Positions 1 through 7,924 of a stretch of DNA of 64,000 nt are shown piece by piece. This DNA is from Chloroflexi bacterium RBG_13_51_36 (GTDB lineage: Bacteria; Chloroflexota; Dehalococcoidia; GIF9; AB-539-J10). The notes below the pieces were generated by a model. The model had not been told where the DNA came from. It worked only from the letters and a program-made list of their open reading frames with translations, and did not search any database. Within the stretch, counting starts at the first letter, position 1. The number at the start of each line of letters is the position of its first letter. Position numbers and translations under genes: made by a program. Location: positions 22,714-86,713 of the forward strand of contig MGMS01000016.1 of NCBI GenBank assembly GCA_001796515.1, written 5' to 3'.

Positions 1-498
1 TTCATCCACTATGGTGAGGGCAGGCAGCTCGCCGGTTTTGGGGTTGGGGCTGATCTCGAAGGTGGCTCCCGCCAGGGCATTCCCCGCTCCATCCTTCTTG
101 AGGATTACTATCTGTCCCACCTCCTGGACCTGCGCCTCGTTGTTGAAGGTCACCTCGACCTCGCAGGATACTTGCACTATCTGGTCGGGCAACTGCTGAT
201 AGGCGCTCCCCGGGACCAGTACCTCATGAATTATGGTTGGTCCCTTGATGGTACTGTAGATGACACCGGTGCCGGCCCCGGTTATGACCACCGTCCCGAC
301 CACGAAATCATCTCCGTCAATAACGCCATTGTTGTTCAAGTCCCGCCATGCTTCAAAAGTGAAGTCCTCTATTGGTGCGCCTGCCGGAATAGTCTTGTGA
401 ATGGTGATTGGAATAGGTTCCACAGCCGCGACCGCAGGCACCCAGATGATGCCCAGCGCCAGGGTCACGGCCAGTGCTATCAGTATCAGTCTCTTCAT
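1..498 (-). CDS. SpaA-like (prealbumin-fold) secreted protein, partial
   Basis: Open at the window edge; 166 codons of the N-terminal end are visible, reading leftwards from an ATG at 498 with a GGAGGA ribosome site just upstream. Residues 1-26 form a signal peptide (KR followed by a Leu/Ala/Ile core, ending near AVAA). Next comes a segment with the calcium-loop-like string DLNNNGVIDGDD, as in SdrD-B-type domains, then the start of a prealbumin-like (SpaA/Cna-B) domain with the string KKDGAGNALAGATFEI. The first 160 or so residues are almost the same as those of the complete gene at 869-2602, so the two are tandem duplicates. The role is probably a structural surface or fibre protein; this is inferred from the family. 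The C-terminal end and any anchor lie outside the window. Confidence 0.85.
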   Translation of the reverse strand, partial: MKRLILIALAVTLALGIIWVPAVAAVEPIPITIHKTIPAGAPIEDFTFEAWRDLNNNGVIDGDDFVVGTVVITGAGTGVIYSTIKGPTIIHEVLVPGSAYQQLPDQIVQVSCEVEVTFNNEAQVQEVGQIVILKKDGAGNALAGATFEISPNPKTGELPALTIVDE

Positions 499-868
499 GA
501 TTTGTCCTCCTTGTTTTTCATTGTCTGTTTCTCATTCTTCACCAAAATTGCCACAAACTGTCTCGCCTCTTTTCATGTGCCCGTCAGACCATACACAGGC
601 CTCCTTTCGCTGATAAGGTTGATCTGCTCCACCTCAAGGTCAGCTTAGGTGGGCTTCCTTCGTAGGATTTGCGCATCTTCTCCCCGCCTTCCCTAAGAGC
701 TGATTTCATCTTCAGTGTTCCACAAATGCTGCAGTATTGTCAACTTTGGTTAAGAAAGCACATGTCGCAGTCCTGCGGTTTTCTGTTCATAGCTAAACAA
801 CCAACCGTATATTCACCAGAATGGCAATCATTCTGTTCTATATCTTAGTGGTGCTGCCGATAGCCAAG
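499..868. other. Spacer between the two SpaA-like genes
   Basis: No gene seen. It contains the ribosome site of the partial gene at the left edge. A 7-bp stem at 817-835 (CAGAATG, 5-base loop, CATTCTG) lies just behind the stop of the 869-2602 gene. It has no U-run on the minus strand, so it is only a weak terminator candidate. Confidence 0.5.
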
Positions 869-2602
869 CTATCGCCCACCCCAACTCGAACACCCGCCCC
901 AACCTGACCACCCGCCCCAGCTCGAGGACGAACCCCAACCCGAACAACTACCCCAACCTCCGCTCCAACTCGAACAGCCACCCCAGCCCGACCACCCGCC
1001 CCAACCCTGCCAGGACCACCATCCTCCCCAGCATCCACTCCCACACTGACTCTCGCGATAGTTGACGAATTTCAGACACTGCTCACAGGCAATGGTCACC
1101 GTCTGGGGCGGTCCGACAACATAGCCCGGGGGAGCCACTGTCTCGGTAACGGTGTAGGTAATGCCTTTGAGGCAGTTGGTGACCAGCAATATGCCGGCAG
1201 TGGGGTCTTCATCATTAAGGCCGTTATCAACCACGGTGAGAGAACCGGTGCCCGTCTTGGGATTGGGTTCGATCAGGAACTGGGCGCCGGCAAGAAGGCG
1301 ACCGCAGTTATCCACCTTCTTGATCTTTAACTGGCCCCGTTCCTCCTTCTCGTTAACGAATTTCAAATACTGCTCGCAGGCAACGGTCACCGTCTGGGGC
1401 GGTCCGGCAACATAGCCCGGGGGAGGCACTGTCTCGGTAACCGTGTAGGTAATACCTTTGAGGCAGTCCGTGAGCAGCAATATGCCCGCAGTGGGGTCTT
1501 CATCGTTAAGGCCGTTATCAACCACGGTGAGAGAACCGGTGCCCGTCTTGGGATTGGGCTCGATCAGGAACTGAGCGCCGCCAAGGAGGCCACCGCACTT
1601 GTCCACCTTCTTGATCTTTAGCTGTCCCCGTTCCTCTTTCTCGTTAACGAAGGTCAGAGCCACCTCAGCACTGATGGTAACTGTCTGCGGCGGTGCCGGT
1701 ACATAGCCAGCAGGAGCTACCGTCTCCTCAACTGTGCAGACAGTGCCGATTATGCATCCGGTAACCTTCAAGGTGCCCTCAGCCGGGTCTTCATCGTTGA
1801 GCCCGTTGTCAACCAGGGTCATGGCCCCAGCGCCGGTCTTGGGGTCGGGGGTAATGACAAAGGTGGCGCCGGCAAGGGCATTGCCCGCACCATCTACCTT
1901 CTGGATGATCAATTCACCCAATTCAGGCGTGTTTATGAAGGTCAGCTCGACCGTCTCTCCGGCTGTAGTCACATGTGCCGTCTGGGGCGGAGCCGCAGTG
2001 TAGCCCGCAGGCGGTACGGTCTCGGTAACGGTGCAGGTCACGCAGACCTTGCATTCGCTGACCGACAGGACGCCGGGTATGCCAATGGCCTCGTCATTGA
2101 GTCCTTCGTCCACTATTGTGAGCGCAGGCAGCTCTCCCGTTATGGGATTGGGGCTGATCTCGAACGTTGCTCCCGCCAGGGCGTTCCCGGCTCCATCCTT
2201 CTTGAGAATTACTATCTGGCCCACCTCCTGGACCTGCGCCTCGTTGTGGATGACCACCTCGACCTCACAGGATACCTGCACTATCACGTCAGGCGATTGT
2301 TGATAAGCGCTGCCCGGGATGAGCACCTCATGGATTATGGTTACTCCCATTATGGTGCTGTAGATGACACCGGTGCCGGCTCCGACTATGACCACCTGCC
2401 CGACAAAGATGTCACCTGCGTCGATAACGCCGTTGTTGTTTATGTCCCGCCAGGCCTCAAAGGTGAAGGCCTCTATCGGTCCGCCTGCCGGGATAGTCTT
2501 GTGAATGGTGATTGGAACGGGTTCCACAGCCGCGACCGCAGGCGCCCAGGCCATGCCCAGCGCCAGGGCCAAGGCCAATGCTATCAATATCAGTCTCTTC
2601 AC
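869..2602 (-). CDS. SpaA-like repeat protein with Gly/Ser/Trp/Cys-rich tail
   Basis: 577 aa, starting at a GTG with AGGAGGG 8 bases upstream. Residues 1-26 are a signal peptide. Residues 27-125 hold an SdrD-B-like segment (DINNNGVIDAGD). Four prealbumin-fold repeats of about 97 aa begin near residues 128, 228, 325 and 422. Each contains a TFxIxPNPKTG-type strand, a VDNGLNDED loop and a TVTETVxPxGY signature, and ends with PPQTVT and FVN. The last two repeats are nearly identical. The tail (about 516-577) is almost entirely Gly, Ser, Trp and Cys, with 14 Trp and 5 Cys. There is no LPXTG motif and no C-terminal membrane segment. Cna-B/SpaA domains usually form pilus or stalk parts in Gram-positive bacteria, so a surface or matrix role is inferred. 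It is a tandem paralogue of the partial gene at the left edge. Confidence 0.88.
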   Translation of the reverse strand: MKRLILIALALALALGMAWAPAVAAVEPVPITIHKTIPAGGPIEAFTFEAWRDINNNGVIDAGDIFVGQVVIVGAGTGVIYSTIMGVTIIHEVLIPGSAYQQSPDVIVQVSCEVEVVIHNEAQVQEVGQIVILKKDGAGNALAGATFEISPNPITGELPALTIVDEGLNDEAIGIPGVLSVSECKVCVTCTVTETVPPAGYTAAPPQTAHVTTAGETVELTFINTPELGELIIQKVDGAGNALAGATFVITPDPKTGAGAMTLVDNGLNDEDPAEGTLKVTGCIIGTVCTVEETVAPAGYVPAPPQTVTISAEVALTFVNEKEERGQLKIKKVDKCGGLLGGAQFLIEPNPKTGTGSLTVVDNGLNDEDPTAGILLLTDCLKGITYTVTETVPPPGYVAGPPQTVTVACEQYLKFVNEKEERGQLKIKKVDNCGRLLAGAQFLIEPNPKTGTGSLTVVDNGLNDEDPTAGILLVTNCLKGITYTVTETVAPPGYVVGPPQTVTIACEQCLKFVNYRESQCGSGCWGGWWSWQGWGGWSGWGGCSSWSGGWGSCSGWGSSSSWGGWSGWGGCSSWGGR

Positions 2603-2712
2603 TATCTGCCCTCCTTTCTATATTGTGATTGTCCTTATGGCCAATAAACTATACGTCTCTGAATACAAGGAAAATAAGACTGATTGCGGCATGGCAGTGA
2701 CAATATGAATAG

Positions 2713-3369
2713 TTACTCCGGCACTGAGAGACAGTTTTCACTTATCTCACTGTCAGCAAAACCGAACTTCTTGAATGACATCGACTCGAAGGCCATGTTG
2801 CCGGTCAGTTCGAAAATGATGTCGAAGTCTAAATCGTGGGTGGGGCACGGTCCGTTGTATTCCACCGCCAGCTTCAGCTGGCGAACCGCCTGGGCTGGCA
2901 GGTCCCCCAGCCGAATCTCATGGCAATCGAGGTTGGCAATAGTGTTACTTGCCACCAGCAGCACAGGGGTGTCCGGCTGGCCATCATCGTCATACCAGAT
3001 GCTCATATTCGCATAGCTGGATAAGCCATTGCTGTCGGACACGGTCTTTATGTGAACGTAAGCCTTGGCATCTACGCAGCCGGCATTCCACAGCAAGGAG
3101 TAGCACGTATAATTGCGTCCTGGCATGAGCGAAGCGTCAAAACACGGGTCAATCCCCACGCCCCACGGTTGGTCGTCCTTGAACGCCCCGGGGTTTGCCC
3201 AATCGGTATCGCATCTGGCTACGAGTAGGTCAACGCTGCCCGTCTCAATGTAGTTACCGTGCGAGGTCTCGCTGTCGCTCCAGGTAGCCAGGGTGCCGCC
3301 CAGGCCGCCCAGCACCAGGCTGCCCACAAGCACCAGGCTAATCAGTAATAGTTTCGTCGCTCTCACCAA
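2713..3369 (-). CDS. SipW-type signal peptide protein, TasA/camelysin-like
   Basis: 218 aa; start is TTG at 3369 or the adjacent GTG at 3366, with GGGAG upstream. The N-terminus is a long hydrophobic segment followed by the string ATWSDSETSHGNYIETGSVD, characteristic of SipW-dependent secreted proteins (TasA, CalY/camelysin). The rest is predicted secreted, with several Cys (residues in the CDTDW, DPCFD, NYTCYS, NAGCVD, LDCHE and GPCPTH contexts). In Bacillus, TasA forms extracellular matrix fibres and SipW cleaves it; a similar fibre role here is inference. The gene at 3490-4398 upstream on the same strand is a paralogue. No SipW peptidase is present in the window. Confidence 0.8.
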   Translation of the reverse strand: MVRATKLLLISLVLVGSLVLGGLGGTLATWSDSETSHGNYIETGSVDLLVARCDTDWANPGAFKDDQPWGVGIDPCFDASLMPGRNYTCYSLLWNAGCVDAKAYVHIKTVSDSNGLSSYANMSIWYDDDGQPDTPVLLVASNTIANLDCHEIRLGDLPAQAVRQLKLAVEYNGPCPTHDLDFDIIFELTGNMAFESMSFKKFGFADSEISENCLSVPE

Positions 3370-3405
3370 AAATACTCCCGAACTTGCCCAAGATTGAAGG
3401 CTCTT

Positions 3406-3440
3406 CCCGGGGGATGCCCCTCAGGGGGGCATCCCCCGGG
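3406..3440 (-). terminator. GC-rich hairpin between the two TasA-like genes
   Basis: Perfect 15-bp inverted repeat (arms 3406-3420 and 3426-3440, loop of 5). It lies 50 bases behind the stop of the 3490-4398 gene and upstream of the next gene on the same strand. There is no U-run, so it may act as an attenuator or mRNA-stability hairpin rather than a true intrinsic terminator. Confidence 0.55.
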
Positions 3441-3489
3441 CTTGCCTGTCTCATTGAGCTTTCACAATCACGCGGCGGGTTTGTCTTGA

Positions 3490-4398
3490 CTAATCATCGG
3501 GGCTGACTATTGCGCCGGGTGTGTCCTCCAACCACAGGTCGAACTCCATCTCGAAGGTCGCCTGGTCCCTCATGTATCTCCAGGAAGGCCAGTCGTTGAA
3601 CTTCTTCCAGTAGAGCAGGGCATTGGCATATTCGGGGTCAGTGGGTGATATGCCGAGCTCGTCGGGGTGTTTGATGAAGTTGAGGGCAAAGTCTTCCTCA
3701 CTGTCCTGCGTCAGGTAGAACCACAGGTAGATGGTCCTCGGCTGGCAGGGCATCAGGTCGAAGAGGTAGATCTCGTGGCAGTCCCATTTGTAGAGGAGGT
3801 CTTCCAACCTCACACCATCGGGATTCACCAGGACGTCGTTGAGGTCCGTGCTGTTGGTTATTATCATTCGGACGCCACTGCCCATGCTGCAGTCATCGCC
3901 ATCAACGCCAACGCCGGGGACGGTCACGCAGTCAACTTTGCCGCCGTATTCCGCCACCAGCTCCGGCTCGGGTTTCAGGTCGCCAGAGTAGGGTTGATTG
4001 GTGCTGGGGTCCGGGTAGCCTGTTGACTCGCCAGCTGGCCAGTATGCACTACCGCCCTCGGGGTATGGATTCACCTTGGGCAGCGCGTTAGAGCAGACTA
4101 TGTTCTTGACGTGGATAAAGGCTTTTGACGGGAAGATGCACTGTCCGGCGTTCCACAGCTCGACTTCATACGGGCCGTAGAATTTCCCCGGTATCATGCA
4201 TTCAACGTAAACCTTTGCCGGCACGCCTTCGCCCCAGGGTGCGTCATCTGCACCGTTGACCTTCAGGTCCACGGCGCCTGTCTCGATGTAGTTGCCGAAG
4301 CTGGTCTCGGAGTCACTCCAGGTGGCAAACACGCCACCCACACCGGCCAGGGTCAGAGCGACCACGACCACCACGGCTAAAATCAAATTCTTTTTCAT
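3490..4398 (-). CDS. SipW-type signal peptide protein, TasA/camelysin-like
   Basis: 302 aa, ATG start with AAGGAGG about 10 bases upstream. The N-terminal KKNLILAVVVVVALTLAG segment is followed by FATWSDSETSFGNYIETGAV, the SipW-cognate signature shared with the neighbour at 2713-3369. Both proteins then share a W-G-x-G region, a PG(K/R) turn before the next strand, an LWNAG motif and a WDCHEIYL/LDCHEIRL motif, so they are paralogues of one fold. This copy is longer, with an insertion around residues 110-180 that is rich in Pro, Gly and Asp. Predicted to be exported and probably to assemble on the cell surface; function is inferred from the signal peptide class and from the neighbouring SpaA-like genes. 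Confidence 0.8.
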   Translation of the reverse strand: MKKNLILAVVVVVALTLAGVGGVFATWSDSETSFGNYIETGAVDLKVNGADDAPWGEGVPAKVYVECMIPGKFYGPYEVELWNAGQCIFPSKAFIHVKNIVCSNALPKVNPYPEGGSAYWPAGESTGYPDPSTNQPYSGDLKPEPELVAEYGGKVDCVTVPGVGVDGDDCSMGSGVRMIITNSTDLNDVLVNPDGVRLEDLLYKWDCHEIYLFDLMPCQPRTIYLWFYLTQDSEEDFALNFIKHPDELGISPTDPEYANALLYWKKFNDWPSWRYMRDQATFEMEFDLWLEDTPGAIVSPDD

Positions 4399-4479
4399 GT
4401 CTCACATTCCTCCTTTTTCCGGGTTTCTCATCTATTCCACCTCATCTTCAATTTAAGGTGTGCCTTACCGCGCTCACCA

Positions 4480-4529
4480 TGTAGTGCGACCCTTCAGGGT
4501 CGTGCACGAGGCTAAAGCCTCGCACTACA
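4480..4529. repeat. Nested-hairpin repeat, copy 1
   Basis: 50-bp element with outer arms TGTAGTGCGA and its complement around two small hairpins, CGACCC-ttca-GGGTCG and CGAGGC-taaa-GCCTCG. It is in inverse orientation to the copies at 42765-42817 and 42937-42989. Confidence 0.85.
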
Positions 4530-4641
4530 TTGATGGAAGCCCGGTTGCCCTGATCGACCCTCCCTCGGAAAAGGCCTAGGGCATCGGCAATCGTATTACT
4601 CAAAACTGTTCTCGGATACAAACTATCTTTCATCGTTGAAT

Positions 4642-5019
4642 TCAATTCTGCGGAAATGTCCGGGCGCGGCGCAGCAGGGATCGCACCCTGGCCAGCAGCT
4701 CCCTCAAGCTTAAGGGAGACGTCAGGTAGACATCGGCGCCCATTTCCAGAAACTCCACTCCTGCCACCTCTTCCGGCTCCTGCCCCAGGACTATTATGGG
4801 AACATCAGAGAGCTCCCGAATGCGGATGCAAAGCTCATCTCCATTCAGTCTGTGGCTGTTTTCACGCATCACTATGAGGTCAGGAGTGCTTCTATCTAAT
4901 TCAACCAGAGCCTGCCTGCTCTCGGCAGTGCTCACGATTTGAAAACCGGAGTTCTGCAATACAAAAGTCAAGTTATCTGTCATCGCCAGGTCGGGACACA
5001 CAAGTAAAATCCTGTCCAA
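4642..5019 (-). CDS. Stand-alone pseudo-receiver domain protein
   Basis: 125 aa, TTG start assumed (no clear ribosome site). It is a single CheY-like receiver domain without output domain. Aligned to the family, the phosphoacceptor position in PDLIVMRENS is Arg instead of Asp, the conserved Lys is Ser (YLTSPLSL) and the conserved Thr/Ser is Gly (PIIVLGQ). It therefore cannot be phosphorylated in the usual way. It lies upstream of the TasA-like genes on the same strand and downstream of two larger regulators that are degenerate in the same way. A role as a protein-interaction partner is possible but not shown by the sequence. Confidence 0.75.
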   Translation of the reverse strand: MDRILLVCPDLAMTDNLTFVLQNSGFQIVSTAESRQALVELDRSTPDLIVMRENSHRLNGDELCIRIRELSDVPIIVLGQEPEEVAGVEFLEMGADVYLTSPLSLRELLARVRSLLRRARTFPQN

Positions 5020-5035
5020 CGCTCAGTCCGAACTT

Positions 5036-5154
5036 AAGTACCGGTACTTTGGTACCATATTTAAGTCAAGTCTAACGGGGCACGACAGAGAAGTCAGTAG
5101 CTACTTGGTTACCGGAGGTTTCTTTTTGGTTACCGGAGGTTTCTTTTTGGTTAC
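5036..5154. repeat. Palindromes and 21-bp tandem repeat
   Basis: The region upstream of the pseudo-receiver gene holds the palindromes GTACCGGTAC and GGTACC (5038-5060). It is followed by two exact copies of a 21-bp unit beginning GGTTACCGGAGG (5107-5127 and 5128-5148) and the first six bases of a third (5149-5154). It could be an operator array for the adjacent regulators or slippage; nothing decides between them. Confidence 0.65.
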
Positions 5155-5293
5155 AAGACACTCAGTATGTCAGTGCGAAGGAAGTGGAGCAATCTCAGCA
5201 CAATGAGAAAGGGAACGCTGGTGGCGGTATCTCTACGCGAGCCTGGGGATTGTCTCATCGCCTCGCTTTCGGCAAAGAAAGGGGGAGATGTCT

Positions 5294-6004
5294 CTATTCA
5301 CTCGAACCGGATGCTTTGATGACGTAGCCTATGCCTCGTTCGGTGAAGATGATTTCCGGGTTGGAGGGGTCTTCCTCGATCTTAGAACGCAAGCGGTACA
5401 CACTCAGCTTGAGGAGTTCTGTTTCACCATCGTAGTTTGGCCCCCAGATATGCTGTAGCAGCTCGGTGCTGCTGCATACCCTGCCCTGGTTCTTGATTAA
5501 ATGACAAAGGAGTTTGTATTGGATGGGAGTTAGCTTCACCGGCTTTCCTGAGATGCTTACCTGGCGAGTGTCGTAGTTCACAGACAGTTTGCCATTCAAG
5601 GAAAAGGAACCATCGTGATTATTGGCAGAACGGCGCCGGAGAATAGCGTTGACCTTGGCAATAAATTCCATGGGGATGGAAGATGGGGACACCCAGTCAT
5701 CAGCACCCATCTCCAGCGCTTTCACCCTATCCATGACGTCATCCCTCTGGCTAATAACAATGAGGAGCACATCGGATAAGCTGCGAATCTGGCCTATGAT
5801 GCCAAAGCAGTCCACAGACGGTGCTACTTCGCTTGGTTCAGGAAGATGAAACATAACGATGTCTGGTTGCTCTCTATGTACTAGCTCCAGGCTTTCCCTG
5901 GCTTCACTGACATGGACTAAGCCTAAGTCCGGCCATCTCACTTTCAAGACAGACGAAATAGCCTGCGACAAATCTTGGGAATAGCTAACAACCAGAACTT
6001 TCAT
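5294..6004 (-). CDS. OmpR/PhoB-type regulator with degenerate receiver domain
   Basis: 236 aa, ATG start with AGAGAG upstream. Residues 1-125 form a receiver domain in which the Asp phosphorylation site is His (PDIVMFHLPEP), the acidic pair near the N-terminus is missing (VLVVSYSQD) and the conserved Lys is Ser (DDWVSPSS). Residues 135-235 are an intact winged-helix DNA-binding domain with the usual LTPIQYKLLCHL start, the SVYRLRSKIE recognition helix and a final GIGYVI. It is a close paralogue of the regulator at 6729-7451. No histidine kinase gene is near. Output is probably controlled by something other than phosphorylation, as in known atypical response regulators; the target genes are unknown. 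Confidence 0.85.
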   Translation of the reverse strand: MKVLVVSYSQDLSQAISSVLKVRWPDLGLVHVSEARESLELVHREQPDIVMFHLPEPSEVAPSVDCFGIIGQIRSLSDVLLIVISQRDDVMDRVKALEMGADDWVSPSSIPMEFIAKVNAILRRRSANNHDGSFSLNGKLSVNYDTRQVSISGKPVKLTPIQYKLLCHLIKNQGRVCSSTELLQHIWGPNYDGETELLKLSVYRLRSKIEEDPSNPEIIFTERGIGYVIKASGSSE

Positions 6005-6728
6005 CTCTCTTTGTCTGTCACATAGGCTACGCTCACTAGCAGCTTTCCCCGATCACCCAACTCACGCCGCCCGGAACTTACTTGATCGCCCTCTTAGTGT
6101 TTCGCCAAATCGACTATTCACAATAATAGAATTCATGACAATAATTCGTACAAGCCCTGTGTACCAGTCAATTATCAATCCACAGATAGAGGAATATCCC
6201 ATTCGCTGGTTACTTGTTCTATGTCTTCGGTGGCTTAACTTCTGAGACAGTACTTACTTTAAGTCAGTGTTGATGGAATAGTCATAAAATTTAGATGATG
6301 AAATGTGACAAAACTATGACATTTTTGAGCCCGATGCCACGCTCGTATTCACGTCGGCCGAGTGTTGACAACCCACCTTGCCGGGAAATGACCGAGCTGG
6401 TCTAGCCAGACAATATGAGCGGCCCGGTATTTGTTACCGTACAGACGGGAGGCATCTCTGCTTTTTCGCCGACAATCTGCCGCCAGAGAATGTCAGTAGT
6501 TTGTGACCAAATTGATGCTTCAGGTGATTGTGCGGTTAGTTGAGGTAAGTTGCCTTTACGATATGTTAATTGAGAAAGAGATATGTAAAGATATGATAAG
6601 TTATGGACGCGTAGGTCATATGCGAAGGGTGCGAAAACTAGCCCGGTTCCACCATGTGTATCCTGACATCTGAGGCGGCGGGGCAACAACGGAAGAGTAA
6701 TGGTTCTTTTGGTGGCCAGAATCAAACG
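6005..6728. other. Spacer with HTH gene relic
   Basis: No intact gene. The left half is AT-rich and probably holds the promoter of the 5294-6004 regulator. The right half (from about 6510) is a decayed duplicate of the region around 7840-8040, including the start of the helix-turn-helix gene (see the pseudogene at 6571-6705). Confidence 0.6.
6571..6705 (+). pseudogene. Relic of the helix-turn-helix gene
   Basis: The segment 6510-6705 aligns with 7840-8030. The upstream parts share AAATTGAT, then GGTGATTGTG and GTTAACT/GTTAATT. The coding parts share AAAGATATG, TAGCCCGG, CCATGTxxATCC and CAACGGAAGA. The relic carries frameshifts and an in-frame TGA and is cut off by the 3' end of the next regulator. 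It shows that a unit of regulator plus divergent HTH gene was duplicated in tandem and that this copy of the HTH gene decayed. Confidence 0.7.
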
Positions 6729-7451
6729 TCAGAGAGGTCTCTTCCAGCCCGCACGGGAGGCCCTAATAACGTAGCCTATGCCTCGTTCGTTGAAGATGAT
6801 TTCCGGGTTGGAGGGGTCTTCCTCGATCTTAGAACGCAAGCGGTACACACTCAGCTTGAGGAGTTCTCTTTCACCGCCGTAGTTTGGACCCCAGACATGC
6901 TGGAGCAGCTCGGTGCTGCTGCACACCCTGCCCTGGTTCCTGATTAGATGACAGAGGAGTCTATACTGGATCGGGGTTAGCTTCACCGACTTTCCCGAGA
7001 CGCATACCTGGTGAGTGGCATAATCTATAGACAGCTTGCCATCAAGAGAAAGGAAAGCGCCGCGATTACTCGGGGAGCGGCGTCGGACAATAGCATTGAC
7101 TTTGGCAATAAACTCCATGGGGACGAAAGACGGGGACACCCAGTCATCGGCACCCATCTCCAGGGCTTTGACCTTGTCCATAACATTATCGCTCTGACTG
7201 ATAACAACGATGGGCACATCGGAGAAGCTGCGAATCCGGGTTATGAGCTCAAAGTCATCCGCAGATGATGTCCCCTCGCTTAGTTCTCGAAAGTGAAACA
7301 TAACAATGTCCGGTTGTTCTCTATGTATCAGTCCCAGGTTTTCCCCGGTTTCACCGGCCTGAACTAGAGTTAAGTCGGGCCATCTAACCTTGAGCACAGA
7401 GGCAACAGCTTGCGATAAGCCTTGAGATTGACCGATAACCAGAGCTTTCAT
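6729..7451 (-). CDS. OmpR/PhoB-type regulator with degenerate receiver domain, second copy
   Basis: 240 aa from the ATG at 7451, chosen because AAGGGG lies 5 bases upstream and the N-terminus then matches the paralogue at 5294-6004. The receiver domain again lacks the Asp (PDIVMFHFREL), the acidic pair (ALVIGQSQG) and the Lys (DDWVSPSF). The winged-helix domain (LTPIQYRLLCHL, SVYRLRSKIE, GIGYVI) is intact and nearly identical to the paralogue, so the two may bind the same DNA sites. A short C-terminal extension ends in KRPL. The divergent neighbour is the small HTH protein at 7925-8152. Confidence 0.85.
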   Translation of the reverse strand: MKALVIGQSQGLSQAVASVLKVRWPDLTLVQAGETGENLGLIHREQPDIVMFHFRELSEGTSSADDFELITRIRSFSDVPIVVISQSDNVMDKVKALEMGADDWVSPSFVPMEFIAKVNAIVRRRSPSNRGAFLSLDGKLSIDYATHQVCVSGKSVKLTPIQYRLLCHLIRNQGRVCSSTELLQHVWGPNYGGERELLKLSVYRLRSKIEEDPSNPEIIFNERGIGYVIRASRAGWKRPL

Positions 7452-7912
7452 CCCCTTCACTAAATACAAGAACTAATGCGCAATTTAGAGTGGTTTTCGC
7501 TATTGACTTTGCTGAACCTCAAACGGCTATCTACAGGTTCAGCTTCACCGCCTCACACATAAGACTGCACGATGTTTTCAGCCTATCCTCTCTTTCAAAA
7601 TCCCGCTTCCCCCCGTCAATTACGTCCAGCCACACAACTAACGGCGACGGGCGCTTACACACTCACCCTGTCGGTGTTCCCCTGCACAGATAGCTCCTGA
7701 TGGCAACATATAGGCGAACAATTCGTGTAGGAGTAACACCCTCTCCAATAAGATTAACATTTCTGCAATACGAAGTCAATATACCTAACTTAACCTTTCT
7801 TACAAATCGGGACTTTTCTCCCAGTACTATTTTCTAAGAAAATTGATACTTTCGGGTGATTGTGTGGTCAACTGAAGTGAGTTACCCTTAGGATAAGTTA
7901 ACTAAAGAGCAG
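7452..7912. other. Divergent spacer between regulator and HTH gene
   Basis: AT-rich 460-bp spacer with no gene. It must hold the promoters of both the regulator on the minus strand and the HTH gene on the plus strand. The part from about 7840 is duplicated at 6510 onwards. Confidence 0.5.
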
Positions 7913-7924
7913 ATGGGAAAAGAT

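Noticed and set aside
838-1044. Gly/Val/Arg-rich frame over the GW tail
   Set aside because: Alternate frame of the Gly/Trp tail; no start signals.
869-2602. Possible CRISPR or satellite from the repeated DNA
   Set aside because: Repeats are coding domains of about 290 bp with no spacers.
1973-2647. Long open frame on the plus strand inside the SpaA-like gene
   Set aside because: It is antisense to a gene with clear signal peptide and repeats, and its product shows no family; it arises from the repetitive codon pattern.
6402-6725. 107-codon minus-strand frame between the two regulators
   Set aside because: Overlaps the HTH relic on the other strand and has no ribosome site.
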